A DNA stretch of 54,263 bases from an uncultured Methylococcaceae bacterium. Its GTDB lineage: Bacteria > Pseudomonadota > Gammaproteobacteria > Methylococcales > Methylococcaceae. The stretch is from assembly GCA_903859815.1 (NCBI GenBank), contig CAIOOA010000005.1:1-54263 (forward strand), written 5' to 3'. This document shows, in pieces, positions 8,436-18,600 of the stretch; position 1 is the first letter of the stretch, and each line of letters begins with the position of its first letter. Both the position numbers and the translations under genes were made by a program. A model generated the notes under the pieces. It saw nothing but the letters and a program-made list of their open reading frames with translations. It was not told the origin of the DNA and did no database searches.

Positions 8436-9683
8436 TTATTGATTGAGAAGATGATTATTGTCAAAAAAGGCATCCATCACCATCAGCCCATGGTAAGTTT
8501 CCATATTATGCTTCACGACATAAAGCTCCAAAAGACATCCGCTGTAAGCAAGCCATTCCCCTTTTGCAGAGAAGCCGGCAGCGACGCGGTACCAGCCGGG
8601 TGTCAGCGCGACAAAAGGCAGGCGAACTCGGATTCCCCCCTTGCCTGCAACGAGCTGGATGGGTTGGCAGGTTAAGCCTGAATCGACCGATGCCACCAGC
8701 ATTCCGGCTAAATTCATGAAATGGAGCGTCACCGTGACATCAGCCACTGCATTTTTCGACTCGTACTCCACAATCCAGTCCAAGCTTCCTCCGGTTTTCA
8801 CCGAAAGCCCATCCTCCACCGGCTTATTGGATATCAATCGAGTGATTGACAATTGGTCATTGACAATTTTCACCGATTGAATCGCATCACCCAATGGCTG
8901 TAGCCGGTGATTGAGATAACCGACCGACTCGTAATATTTGTAGAACAAGGCATCCGGTTTGCCCAAGGCCACTTGCCTGCCGTTGAACAGCAATAAGCAA
9001 CGGTCAGCAACATGGCGCACATTCATTTCAGAATGGGATACGAAAACGATGGCCGCACCGTTATGCTTGAGTTGGTTTAGGCGATCCAAAGCCCTAATTT
9101 GAAAAGCGATGTCGCCAACTGCCAATACTTCGTCCACTAATAATATGTCCGACTGTACACTGGTGGCAATGGAGAACTCTAAACGCGCATACATGCCATC
9201 GGAATAAGTTTTGACCTGCGCATCGATTGCCTCTTCCAAACCCGCGAAGACAATGATTGCGTCCAACTTGGCATCGGTTTCATCCTTGTTTAGTCCCATT
9301 TGCTGGCAGCGGATATAAATATTCTCCCTCCCGCTTAATAAGGGTTGCAGCCCTGAGTCGATGCGAAGCAGCGATTGCATTACTCCCAAAGTGACTATGC
9401 GTCCAGCATCGGGGCGATATTCGCGGTGAAGCAGCCTCAACAAGGTGCTTTTACCCGCCCCATTAGGCCCTATCACCCCCAAACATTCGCCACGCTCAAC
9501 GACAAAAGAAACCTCTCGCAACGCCCAAAACTCATCTTTGCCCAAGGTCTCCTTAGGTCGAAGACGCAAGGCTTTCCTGATGGCTTTTTTAAACCCTTGA
9601 AAAAAAGCACTGGAGAGGCTACGGTGGAATTTTTTTCCGATACGATCAGCGAGTATTAGTTCGTTTGGCAAGGTTACAATCAA
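8436..9683 (-). CDS. ABC transporter ATPase of the Wzt/KpsT polysaccharide-export type
   Basis: 415 residues. Walker A GPNGAGKST, a Q-loop region, the modified signature YSDGMYARLEFSIAT (canonical Wzt: YSSGM), Walker B DILLVDEVLAVGD and a switch His in VFVSHS. After about residue 270 a C-terminal extension of beta character resembles the carbohydrate-binding domain of Wzt proteins that recognise the capped O-antigen end. It would energise export of a polysaccharide across the inner membrane. The only possible start is a TTG at 9683, overlapping the stop of the upstream SGNH gene by three bases, which suggests translational coupling. No Wzm-type permease is in this window; it may be encoded elsewhere. 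Confidence 0.88.
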   Translation of the reverse strand: MIVTLPNELILADRIGKKFHRSLSSAFFQGFKKAIRKALRLRPKETLGKDEFWALREVSFVVERGECLGVIGPNGAGKSTLLRLLHREYRPDAGRIVTLGVMQSLLRIDSGLQPLLSGRENIYIRCQQMGLNKDETDAKLDAIIVFAGLEEAIDAQVKTYSDGMYARLEFSIATSVQSDILLVDEVLAVGDIAFQIRALDRLNQLKHNGAAIVFVSHSEMNVRHVADRCLLLFNGRQVALGKPDALFYKYYESVGYLNHRLQPLGDAIQSVKIVNDQLSITRLISNKPVEDGLSVKTGGSLDWIVEYESKNAVADVTVTLHFMNLAGMLVASVDSGLTCQPIQLVAGKGGIRVRLPFVALTPGWYRVAAGFSAKGEWLAYSGCLLELYVVKHNMETYHGLMVMDAFFDNNHLLNQ

Positions 9684-11026
9684 TGATGTTCAAGAATTGA
9701 TGGGCCGAACCTTTTGGGGTTGACTTCTAGCAACATTCCTTGTTGAGGATACAGAGCCAATTCACTGGCAGTAACCTGGGGAGGGGCGAAATCTTGATTC
9801 CATCCATTTTTTTCAAGCATGGATTCTGATGGCACTTTCCAAACCCCCTCTTGGTTAATTAAATACAATTGATAGGTTTTATTGCCGCCAATTACCGCAA
9901 CAATGCCACTGGCAGGTTTTGACAAGTCGGAAAGAGCTTTAGCTAGTGTTTCACCAATTATGGAATAACCTCCTTGTAATGGATGTCCGTCTTTATCTTC
10001 AGGATATAAAGTAGAATCTACCATTGCAGCTTGTTGTAGAGGTTCGATCACGTCTATGTATCGGGAATTTTGCAATTTAGAAAAGTAGTTTTTCATATCA
10101 ACTATGTGATTCATTTCTGCTGAAATTAAATTACTATAGTCCTTGGAATAGTTTATTCCATCCATTTTGATGCGTTTTGAGTAAACCATTTCCTTGGTTG
10201 GTATGATGGTGAAGATTAGTCTTGCATTACCGCCTTTGACTGTTTCGTCCATGATGTGCGCTGCTTCTTTCATGATCAAATAGCCAGCCTCTGCCGATGG
10301 GGAAACTGGGTCATTGGAATAATACCGTAAACGCGGGGTAAAGACCATTGAGTAACCATCATTGAACTTTACCGTCCACCACTCTGTTTCTGGGGCGGGA
10401 AAAGCAACTTGCGGCATGTCTGCCAAGCTTAGTTTTTTGTCAGGCCGTAGAAAACTCCATTTATCAATAGAGTAGGCAGCTTTAAACGACTCCAGCGAAT
10501 CGTTTCCCGTATAATAAGCAATTATTATAACACGAGGTTTAAATCGCCCGGAGATTGCAAACATATTCAGATATTGAACAGCACCCCAACCGCCCGTTGC
10601 CATACTGTAGACTGCTGTTGTCGGCAAATTGAGTTTAGATAACATTAAGTTTGGCCAATTAAAATCAATTGACACATTATTTCCATACGTCTGACTATCT
10701 CCGATCGTTACAATAGGTGCAACGTTTGGTACGAAATAATTGCGGAAACCCAATACATCATGTGGACCAAACATCACATTATCCTCTGCTAAAGGACGGG
10801 CTCTCACTAAAGTAATAGGGTCGTTAATTAAGAAATCATTAGAATCTTTTTCGGCTTGGCTACGAAAAATAGTATCGAAAAAAGCAGGGAGTTCCTTTGA
10901 AAGTTTAACTATTTTTGCGTCTGTTGGCATTCCAAATAACTCAGGAGCGAGCCACCGAATTAACCCTAAGCCTGTAATCAATGAAAAAATAATGCTTCCA
11001 ATCATCAACCAATACTCTTTTTTCAT
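9680..11026 (-). CDS. Membrane-anchored SGNH/GDSL-type hydrolase
   Basis: 448 residues from the ATG at 11026, which precedes a Lys-Lys then one hydrophobic segment (about residues 6-24), an N-terminal anchor. A longer form from a TTG at 11080 is possible. The catalytic Ser motif is VTIGDSQTYG (block I), followed by MATGGWG (block II, Gly) and YYTGND (block III, Asn). Such proteins often add or remove acetyl groups on extracellular polysaccharides (compare AlgJ/AlgX-type SGNH proteins); that role is inferred from the glycan genes around it. The stretch is visibly more AT-rich than its neighbours, suggesting separate acquisition. Confidence 0.72.
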   Translation of the reverse strand: MKKEYWLMIGSIIFSLITGLGLIRWLAPELFGMPTDAKIVKLSKELPAFFDTIFRSQAEKDSNDFLINDPITLVRARPLAEDNVMFGPHDVLGFRNYFVPNVAPIVTIGDSQTYGNNVSIDFNWPNLMLSKLNLPTTAVYSMATGGWGAVQYLNMFAISGRFKPRVIIIAYYTGNDSLESFKAAYSIDKWSFLRPDKKLSLADMPQVAFPAPETEWWTVKFNDGYSMVFTPRLRYYSNDPVSPSAEAGYLIMKEAAHIMDETVKGGNARLIFTIIPTKEMVYSKRIKMDGINYSKDYSNLISAEMNHIVDMKNYFSKLQNSRYIDVIEPLQQAAMVDSTLYPEDKDGHPLQGGYSIIGETLAKALSDLSKPASGIVAVIGGNKTYQLYLINQEGVWKVPSESMLEKNGWNQDFAPPQVTASELALYPQQGMLLEVNPKRFGPSILEHH

Positions 11027-11073
11027 TAGGGATTTCCAGAAAGTAAATTTAATTTTGCCGCAATTTTCAACGA

Positions 11074-11673
11074 CTACCAATCCGGTTGTGGGATACGCCG
11101 AATCAAATCATCCCAAACGATGACAACACCAGGCAACACACCGACTGGGGTTTCACCCGACAATTCGCAAACCTCCGGTTTGCCAAACTTGCCATCTTCA
11201 AGTTGGTAAATGGTGAGGATTCGGTCGGTCGGGTGAACCAGCCAATATTCCCGCACCCCAGCCCGCTCATATACCCGGCGTTTGCGCACATGATCGTGGC
11301 TGGCCGTGAAAGGTGACAACACCTCCACTGCAAAGTCAGGCGCACCGCGCACCCCACGCTTGCGATCCAATTTACTTTGGTCACAAACCACCATCACGTC
11401 GGGCTGCACCACGGTGTCAATGAGTTCGTCCTTCTCATTGGCTTTTGGCAGATGCACATCCACCGGTGCAATAAATACTTGGCAAGGCTTGCCTACGAGG
11501 GCGTTGCCTAATTGTCGATAGATTTCCCCGGCAAAATCCTGATGATCAAGCGTAGGAGCAGGAGGAGCCATCAAATAAGCTATTCCATCTATCAATTCAT
11601 AACGCACGTCATCGGGCCAAGTCAGATACTCGGCATAAGTGTGCAATTTGTCATCGCGTTGGGCTAATCCCAT
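11074..11673 (-). CDS. Uma2 family protein (PD-(D/E)XK-like fold)
   Basis: About 199 residues. Two adjacent ATGs (11676 and 11673) are possible; GGAGG at 11684-11680 is better spaced for the second. Typical family landmarks: 'RYELIDGIAYLM', 'QPDVMVVCD', 'APDFAVEVLSP' and 'KRRVYERAGVREYWLVHP'. The Asp, Glu and Lys-like residues in those blocks are the predicted nuclease site. Uma2 proteins are abundant in cyanobacteria and some proteobacteria; their function is unknown and nuclease activity is predicted by fold. The gene starts inside the 3' end of the glycosyltransferase gene, overlapping it by about 23 bp. Confidence 0.85.
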   Translation of the reverse strand: MGLAQRDDKLHTYAEYLTWPDDVRYELIDGIAYLMAPPAPTLDHQDFAGEIYRQLGNALVGKPCQVFIAPVDVHLPKANEKDELIDTVVQPDVMVVCDQSKLDRKRGVRGAPDFAVEVLSPFTASHDHVRKRRVYERAGVREYWLVHPTDRILTIYQLEDGKFGKPEVCELSGETPVGVLPGVVIVWDDLIRRIPQPDW

Positions 11674-12784
11674 CATGTTCCTCCAACTGAAGTACGTTCA
11701 AATAAGTAAGCTCCATTTCACGAGCCAAATCTGCCCAATCCCTTATGTCAAGCTCGGCAATAGTGGGTTTGCCAAGCTGTGCTTGAATGCAGTACGCCAA
11801 ACTGTCCACGTTGTCAGCTTGATACAGGCTGTTCGGCGTATTGCCAAACAAATCCTCCATTGCCCCCACCTTAGCTGCCACCACGGGAAGCCCGCAAGCA
11901 AACATTTCGTAGGCTTTTTGTGGAAAGCTGGCACGTCCATATGGCGTGTCGCGTAAATACACCACGCCCACATCTAATGCGTTGAACAATACGGCAGTTT
12001 GCGCATGGGGCAATTCGCCCAGGCAATGAACTTTCGTCCCGGCAGGTGGCGGGCAACTCGGTTCAACCCGCCCCGCAAGCACCAGATGCAGTTGTGGGTG
12101 GTTTGGGGACAATCGCTCGAAAGCCTGATAGAGCGGCGAAATGCCTTTTTCCCGTTGTAGTGCGCCTGCCGTACCCACCAGTTGGGCATCGGCAGGAAGA
12201 CCGAGGGATAGCCGACATTGATCCCTATCCAAACGGCGGAATATCGCACGGTCAATGGTGCTAGGCAATGAGATGACCCTGCCTTTGGCTTGATAATCGT
12301 CGCGAATATGCTTGGCCAGCACGTCCGATACGCAACTCACCACGGCTGCTCGCCGAATCGCTCTTTGATAAAGAGTGCGCATCCCCGGTATCCGTGCGAG
12401 GCCAAAACTCTCAAAATCGTCGTATAAATCGACTGCATAAGGTATTTTCAATCGCCTTGCCAGCCAATCACCTAGGACAATATGCGGACTGTCAGAAGCC
12501 CCAACCAGTAAATCAGGGGCAAACGACCGTAAAGCAGACTCCGCGCACCTTGGGTAAGCGGCAATGCCCAGCCCTTCAGGTGCTAGCCCTATCCAGTGCA
12601 GCTTGCCTGGGGTTGCTTCGTGATATTCGTCACGCGCTTCCGTTTGCCGGTAACTCAGGCACAAACCCATTACATCGTGACCGAGCAAGGCCAGTTGGCG
12701 CGGTTGTTCATAAAGCCGAGCATAGCGGTCGACGATGACATCCTTGCGCATGTATTGTCGTTTACACAGAAAGGCGATCCGCAT
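11651..12784 (-). CDS. Family 4 (GT-B) glycosyltransferase
   Basis: 377 residues starting MRIAFLCKRQYMRKD. The N-terminal half has the Rossmann-like acceptor domain; the C-terminal half has the donor-sugar site with 'GTAGALQREKGI' and 'FPQKAYEMFACGLPVVAAKVGAM', the classic E-x7-E-like region of group 1 transferases. It would transfer a sugar from a nucleotide donor during surface glycan assembly. It begins 5 bp after glf, so UDP-galactofuranose is a plausible donor, though specificity cannot be read from sequence. Cytoplasmic or peripheral to the inner membrane. Confidence 0.87.
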   Translation of the reverse strand: MRIAFLCKRQYMRKDVIVDRYARLYEQPRQLALLGHDVMGLCLSYRQTEARDEYHEATPGKLHWIGLAPEGLGIAAYPRCAESALRSFAPDLLVGASDSPHIVLGDWLARRLKIPYAVDLYDDFESFGLARIPGMRTLYQRAIRRAAVVSCVSDVLAKHIRDDYQAKGRVISLPSTIDRAIFRRLDRDQCRLSLGLPADAQLVGTAGALQREKGISPLYQAFERLSPNHPQLHLVLAGRVEPSCPPPAGTKVHCLGELPHAQTAVLFNALDVGVVYLRDTPYGRASFPQKAYEMFACGLPVVAAKVGAMEDLFGNTPNSLYQADNVDSLAYCIQAQLGKPTIAELDIRDWADLAREMELTYLNVLQLEEHDGISPTR

Positions 12785-12789
12785 GGCGT

Positions 12790-13911
12790 TTAATTTCTGT
12801 TCAATTTGTCTATCAGCTTGTCGGCAAGCTTTAATGCGGCTGCCACCACTTGATCCATATTGTAGTATCGGTACTGTGCCAACCGACCTACAAAGCTTGT
12901 GTTTTCCTCGCTTTCAGCTCGTGATTTGTAACAATGATACAAAGTTTCATTTTCCGGTCTTGGCACTGGATAGTAGGGGTCCCCCTCATTTTGAGGATAT
13001 TCCCGCATGATTGTCGTACCCGGATGGCTCTGTCCGGTCAGGTGCTTGTACTCGGTGATGCGGGTGAATTGATGATCGTTTGGATAATTGACCACACCCA
13101 CCGACTGGAACCAAGGGCGATTCGCGATATGCTCACACTCGAAACGCAATGAGCGATAAGGCAGTCTCCCAAAGCAATAATTAAAATAGGCATCGATTGG
13201 GCCTGTATAAACGACGTGTCGCACAGGGTAGCGCCACTTTTCAGCCATAAACTCCACTCCCAACTCAAGCGTGATATTGGGATGGGCAAGCATCCGCTCG
13301 AATAATGCGCCATAGCCTTCTTTAGGCATGATTTGGAATTCATCAGTGAAATAGCGGCAGTCATCATTGATGCGCACAGGTATGCGGGACGTGACACTGG
13401 CACTTAGCTCCGAAGGGTCCAACCCCCATTGCTTGCGGGTGTAGCCACGGAAGAATTTTTCATACAAATCACGCCCCACCGCGTTCAACACGACATCCTC
13501 ACTGGTTGACAATGGTTCCCGTGGTTCGCGAACCACATCGAAAAACGCTCTAACACCGGCTTCATCAAGATTCAAACCGTACAGGCGATTTACGGTCAAG
13601 CGATTGATCGGGATCGGTAAAAGTTGCCCGTCTACATGGGCAAGGACTCGATGTTCGTAGGGAATCCACTCGGTGAATTGTGACAAATACTCGACGACCC
13701 GGGGGGCATTGGTATGGAATATATGCGGCCCATAGCGATGGATCAAAACGCCATGCTCGTCCAACTCGTCAAAAGCATTGCCACCGACATGTTCACGCCG
13801 GTCAATGAGCATGACCTGCATACCCGCACTGGCGAGTCGTTCGGCAATGACGCTACCGGCAAAGCCCGCACCGACGACCAGCAAATCTAACTTTGCATTG
13901 ATGGATTTCAT
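12790..13911 (-). CDS. glf: UDP-galactopyranose mutase
   Basis: 373 residues. The FAD-binding VVGAGFAGSVIAERLA at the N-terminus, 'IDRREHVGGNAFDE', and the diagnostic 'RYGPHIFHTN' are present, as are the 'GYTRKQWG' substrate segment and a C-terminal 'GRLAQYRYYNMDQV' FAD contact. The enzyme interconverts UDP-galactopyranose and UDP-galactofuranose, needed for galactofuranose in LPS O-antigen or capsule. It lies between a methyltransferase (18 bp) and a glycosyltransferase (5 bp), in what looks like one operon, indicating that this locus makes a galactofuranose-containing glycan. Confidence 0.95.
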   Translation of the reverse strand: MKSINAKLDLLVVGAGFAGSVIAERLASAGMQVMLIDRREHVGGNAFDELDEHGVLIHRYGPHIFHTNAPRVVEYLSQFTEWIPYEHRVLAHVDGQLLPIPINRLTVNRLYGLNLDEAGVRAFFDVVREPREPLSTSEDVVLNAVGRDLYEKFFRGYTRKQWGLDPSELSASVTSRIPVRINDDCRYFTDEFQIMPKEGYGALFERMLAHPNITLELGVEFMAEKWRYPVRHVVYTGPIDAYFNYCFGRLPYRSLRFECEHIANRPWFQSVGVVNYPNDHQFTRITEYKHLTGQSHPGTTIMREYPQNEGDPYYPVPRPENETLYHCYKSRAESEENTSFVGRLAQYRYYNMDQVVAAALKLADKLIDKLNRN

Positions 13912-13929
13912 TCGCCCATCATAGAAGTT

Positions 13930-14670
13930 TCAGATGGCTTTAGCTAGCACAATAGCGCCACCTAGCCATGAGTGCTCAATGCATTGCAACATCTCGGAAT
14001 AGTCGCGTTCCACGAAGTCATACCAGTCTTTGCCATATTGCCCGACTATCGCTTCTCGTTTTGCATGAATTTTATTGACCAATTGGCGATACCACTGGGC
14101 ATAGTGTAGCGTCAAATCCTCAACTGAATGCAATGCCCAGCCGGTTTGTTTCAGTTGGGCAGGCAATTGAGCCAATTTGAGCGGTTGCCAATAGTCATAC
14201 CGAGCAACTTTAATGTCCTTGTGTTCAAACATGCCAGCAGGGTCGGTGTAATCAAATATCACCAACAGGGCTGAATCATTCGCAATTTTCCGCAATTGCC
14301 CCAAGGCGAGAGCTTGATCGGGAAAAGCATAAAATGAATTGAACAGGACGAACATACCGAACTTCCCAGTAATACAATCGACAAGAAGTTCGACATTGGC
14401 TGTTTTAAATCGGACTTGCGGGTAGCGCTGACTGGCTTCGTCGATGGAAGCCACATCAATATCAATGCCCACCATCGGACTCCAACCTTGGCGACGGATA
14501 AAGTCTGCCGTCCCGCCGCGTCCACAACCGACATCAAGTATTGGGCCGGGTTGGCCCTGAGGAATATGATCCAGCACCAGCCGGATGGATTCTTCTTCAC
14601 CGGCATGGGCAAAGTCGCCGTCACGAATCAAGGCTAGAATCGCCTTGCCCTCATGGGAGTTCATGTGCAT
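13930..14670 (-). CDS. Class I SAM-dependent methyltransferase
   Basis: 246 residues from the ATG at 14670, which overlaps the stop of the HNH nuclease gene by one base (TAATG); the longer frame to 14721 is not needed. Motif I is ILDVGCGRGG, followed by 'GIDIDVASIDEA' (motif II acidic residues), giving a standard Rossmann methyltransferase. Substrate is unknown. Downstream neighbours are glf and a glycosyltransferase, so methylation of a sugar or chain end is plausible; a Wzt-type exporter with a C-terminal binding domain, as encoded here, often recognises a methylated chain terminus. Equally the gene could belong with the two defence-like genes upstream. Family call is firm, role is not. Confidence 0.83.
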   Translation of the reverse strand: MHMNSHEGKAILALIRDGDFAHAGEEESIRLVLDHIPQGQPGPILDVGCGRGGTADFIRRQGWSPMVGIDIDVASIDEASQRYPQVRFKTANVELLVDCITGKFGMFVLFNSFYAFPDQALALGQLRKIANDSALLVIFDYTDPAGMFEHKDIKVARYDYWQPLKLAQLPAQLKQTGWALHSVEDLTLHYAQWYRQLVNKIHAKREAIVGQYGKDWYDFVERDYSEMLQCIEHSWLGGAIVLAKAI

Positions 14671-15620
14671 TATGGTAGCCTCTTTTCTAATTGCTCGGCG
14701 TTGATCCGTCCGGCTAGGCACAAATAGTCGAGTACTGCCGCTGAATAGGCTTCCTTTCCATCAATGAATGATTGAATGGCATCCAATCCTGCTTGAGTCC
14801 GCTCTACTATAGATGCATTGTGGCGATTTATCTTGGCTGCTAAAAAGCGGTTCTCACCCGACTCTTGGGCTTGTTGACGTGCTTGCCGCAAACCGTCATC
14901 AGACAGGTTGTAAACTGAGATGGAGTGGAGCCCTTTGGCACTGTTATCAACTTCTGCCACAATGCCCCGATCGCCGAAACAAATATGCTCGTGCGGATCA
15001 TCCGTCAGTGGATTCAATAAAAGTGAGGATTCAAGATCATCAATATCTTCGGACAATAAGTAATAGATACCTTGCTGTGTTGGACTAACGAAAGGCGGTC
15101 TTTTCAAATTCGGCAATTCGGCTTCATCTAGGCGAAACCTAAACAGATACTGTCTAGCTACAGGAAATTGATTTTTCTTGCCTTCATGACTATTACAAAA
15201 TGCGCAAGATGGCAGCAAGTTTTTGTAATCATAGGCAAGCCAGAAATACCCTGGATGCTCGATTTGAGAACTATCTTCTCGGCTGCATAACGCCTTATGC
15301 AACTTCGAATCATCGAGTTTTTTGTACTGAACCATCCCCTTGGGTCGAAAATGTTCGGCATGGTAGGGCGAACGTACTTCTTTGGTTTCGCAATATGCAC
15401 ATTTTCCATGGAAAACTCGCTCTAGCAAAAAATCCTTTAACCATTTCCATATCTCATCTTCCCAAGGATAGGTAAACTTTTTGTTGTTATTTTGTGCTTG
15501 CCATTGCTCATAGGCTGCAATCACCTTCATCGTTGCCTCCTGCGCTTCCTGTTGCCACTTTTCCCAGCCAATTTTATCTTGCCCGGTCAACTTATCAGGA
15601 TTGAATCGAACCCGAATCAT
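14670..15620 (-). CDS. HNH endonuclease, PtuB-like (TIGR02646-type)
   Basis: 316 residues. The zinc/HNH core shows CAYC (Cys74, Cys77), AEHFRPK (His90, after Glu89), then W-x3-YDYKNLLPSCAFCN (Asn134, Cys139, Cys142). This arrangement is that of PtuB, the HNH effector of Septu and of Septu-type retrons. The start overlaps the stop of the ATPase gene by ATGA, as ptuAB genes are typically coupled. It is expected to cut DNA or RNA when licensed by its ATPase partner. The C-terminal 120 residues (helical, polar) have no recognised domain. No reverse transcriptase or retron RNA is visible nearby, so this is not an evident retron. Confidence 0.85.
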   Translation of the reverse strand: MIRVRFNPDKLTGQDKIGWEKWQQEAQEATMKVIAAYEQWQAQNNNKKFTYPWEDEIWKWLKDFLLERVFHGKCAYCETKEVRSPYHAEHFRPKGMVQYKKLDDSKLHKALCSREDSSQIEHPGYFWLAYDYKNLLPSCAFCNSHEGKKNQFPVARQYLFRFRLDEAELPNLKRPPFVSPTQQGIYYLLSEDIDDLESSLLLNPLTDDPHEHICFGDRGIVAEVDNSAKGLHSISVYNLSDDGLRQARQQAQESGENRFLAAKINRHNASIVERTQAGLDAIQSFIDGKEAYSAAVLDYLCLAGRINAEQLEKRLP

Positions 15621-18600
15621 TTTGGATGCCGTTGCTGCTGTTTCTGAATCTCTGTCAAGAGTTCCGCCACACGATCCTCCACAGTCTTCCGCGCTTCCGC
15701 AAACTCATCTGCTTCACCTAGTTGTTCCTTCAAAATAGCGCTGACCACTTCCTGTGCCAAACGTTCTGCTGGCATAGATGCCGACATTGGAACCCGTACA
15801 CGAATGACCTGCCGCAGACGACGAAACTCTTCCTCTTCCTCTGTTGTTCGCTTGCGCTTGCCCAATAGTGCCTGGTAGCGTTGAGTTTCCTGCATAGTGG
15901 TGGTATCTAGCGAAGTATTGAGACCAAATAAATCCCCAGTAAGTACCTGATCTGCACGACCATAGCTCATTTTCTCGTCGATTTGTGCCACAACTACAGT
16001 ACCTTGTTCGTCACGCACCAAGCGTAGCACTTCAGTAATGGGTAGTCCACCAACGACTAACGGCGAATGTGTTGAAGCAATGACTTGGATATTAGGAAAG
16101 ATACTTTTTAATTTGCCAACCAAACTTTGTTGCCAAATTGGGTGCATATGGGCATCGATTTCATCCATTAATACCAATGCATATTCTTGAGTGGGATCGG
16201 AAACACCGTTGTTGCCATAATGAACTTCATACAAGCGTTGCAAGAGAATTCCGACCCAGCTCAACAGTGAAGTCATCCCTTGGCTTAGAGCCTCAATCGG
16301 AACAATGCCATCATGAGTTTTTATCATCACGCGAAAATCAGATGTCACCTCTTTAAATGCTATGCCAATACCTTCGGTCAGTGCGCCGACAATCTCGAAA
16401 AACTTGTCGCGTATCTCCGTTGCGCGTTTGCGATCTAGCTCTGGAAAACCTTCTTTGCGGCTAAGTCCATCAATATTGACCAACCATTGTTTAAGGTCGT
16501 CCATGCGAGAATCGGCATCGCCTTGAAGTATGGGTAACATATCATCCGCACTAGGCCGTTTTACACCCATCCCTTGTGGGCCTTGCGAGAATTTCCAACT
16601 CAAGCTGCGCAAGGGGGGAAACCCTAGGGCAACCCATCCTTCCGCTTCAAGCGCCCTACCTCCATGACTAACCACTTCCGCAGATGAGCCAACTTTCTGA
16701 ATTTCGGCGATATAGCCTGATGGGTTTCGGGCGGTGATCAAGGTGATGCTGCCTATGGTTTGCCCCACCCGCAAAAGCCTCCCTGCAAAATGGCGAGCAT
16801 CGGAACCGACTATGGCGACGCCGATGGCTTTTAGAATGGTGGATTTCCCCACGCCATTATCGCCTAGCAGGATTTTCCAATAATCGGAAAACTCCAGTTC
16901 AAGCTCACGAAAAGGACCAATATTGCGGAGAATAATCTTTTGTAGCCTAGGGCCAACGATTGGGATATTTGATAAGGCAAAAGTTTCTTCCTGTTGCTTT
17001 GTTTTGCTGGCTAATTCCCCTAAAAATGAATCAACCTTGGGGTAATCCAGTGTGATTGGTAATGGCAGCACCTTAATATTGTATCGACGTTCCAAAACTA
17101 ACGCTCTCGCTTGCCAACTACCGCCCGATACGCCTACTAATGCATAATGTTGACGTGGTATTCCGCTTGGAAAAATGAAAGTAGCGAGATAATCAGCTAA
17201 TCCTTCAATACTGACGCCTAGAAACAACAGTGTACGCGAGAAAAACAAGCCTTCCATAAAACGGGAAAAAGCGGCATTACTACGGACTAGGTTTTGATAA
17301 TCGGTAGGACCAAGAATCAAAGTGTCCGGTCTATCGAAGTCGCCATAGAGTTTTAATACAAATTGCTTTTCACGGGCGGAAAGCAATTCCAACAAGGTTT
17401 CTGAATCTTGAGGGGTAAGAATGGGCAAGTATTTCGTACCGGTATAAGCACGGTCGATCAATGTGTCATAATTGGAGGTTAGAATCCCCGCAAACGGAAT
17501 CTCGCGTAGTAGTTCATAAGCGTAAGGCAATGCCGCATCAGTGGTCGAAGTACGCCGATAATATTCCAACAATTGCTCACGTTGCTGGCAGAAGGCACTC
17601 ACAACATTATCGGCGACATCATTAATTTCACCTTCTTGTAATGCGCTCCTTTGCAATGCGGCTTCTTTTGTCGTCATTAAATTAAGGTCCACCGCCTCGT
17701 TAATCAAGCCTTCGACAAACCCCCGCCACGTGGGCAAACCCGCCTTGGCACTCAGACCAGAACCAATAAACGCTACGCATTCTTCTTTAAGACAAGCATC
17801 GATTAAATCTTGAGGTATCTTTAACGAAGCTTTAGGTTCTAGGTTCTCAAGCAGAGTGGAGGGGTTTTCCTGTCCGTTATTGATGTGTTGACTCGGTTGA
17901 TTGGTTATTGTGTTCTGGATTTGTGGCCGCTCCAAGGGGGCATGACGCAGTGCATGAATAAGGAACTCGACAACATTTTTCGCAGATATTTCCGGTGAAA
18001 ACAAACCATGTGGCCCTTTTTCAACTTCTGCCCAGTAGCAGCTAATGGTCTTGACTAAAATCCAATCAACCTTTCTAGCTTCGCAAACCTCTATGAGTGG
18101 TGCAGTACCTTCCATCTCGACTGATAGGCTCATGTTATCATTTTGAATATAGTAAATTTTCCCATAAACCAGTGGATCACCGGTCAATATTGGCCGGAAG
18201 TGCACGGTTTCGCCTTCCCAGTCCAGATGGGCGCTATGAAGGAAATTCACTAGCCGGGAAGCTGGATTTGGCATCTTGGCTTGAGTACGGATGTAAAAAA
18301 ATATATCAATATTATTTTCAAGCAAGACTAATTTATTAGAAACCAAAATATCGCCTATACTATGCCTTACGTCATTGCCGAAAGCATGTCCAAGCAAAAT
18401 CACGGCATGAGGTTTCAAGAACCCGATCGCCTCATCCAAAGCATTGCAAGCTTTACTCATTACTCCATCTTCCATCACTGGCAAAGCGACCATCATCAGT
18501 TTCACGCCATTGTGTACCCCGAGATCACGGTAAAACTGGTCCCCCGTGGCTAAAGCTTGCAATCGATTGTCAGTTTTTCGATCAAATGCTTCCAACACCG

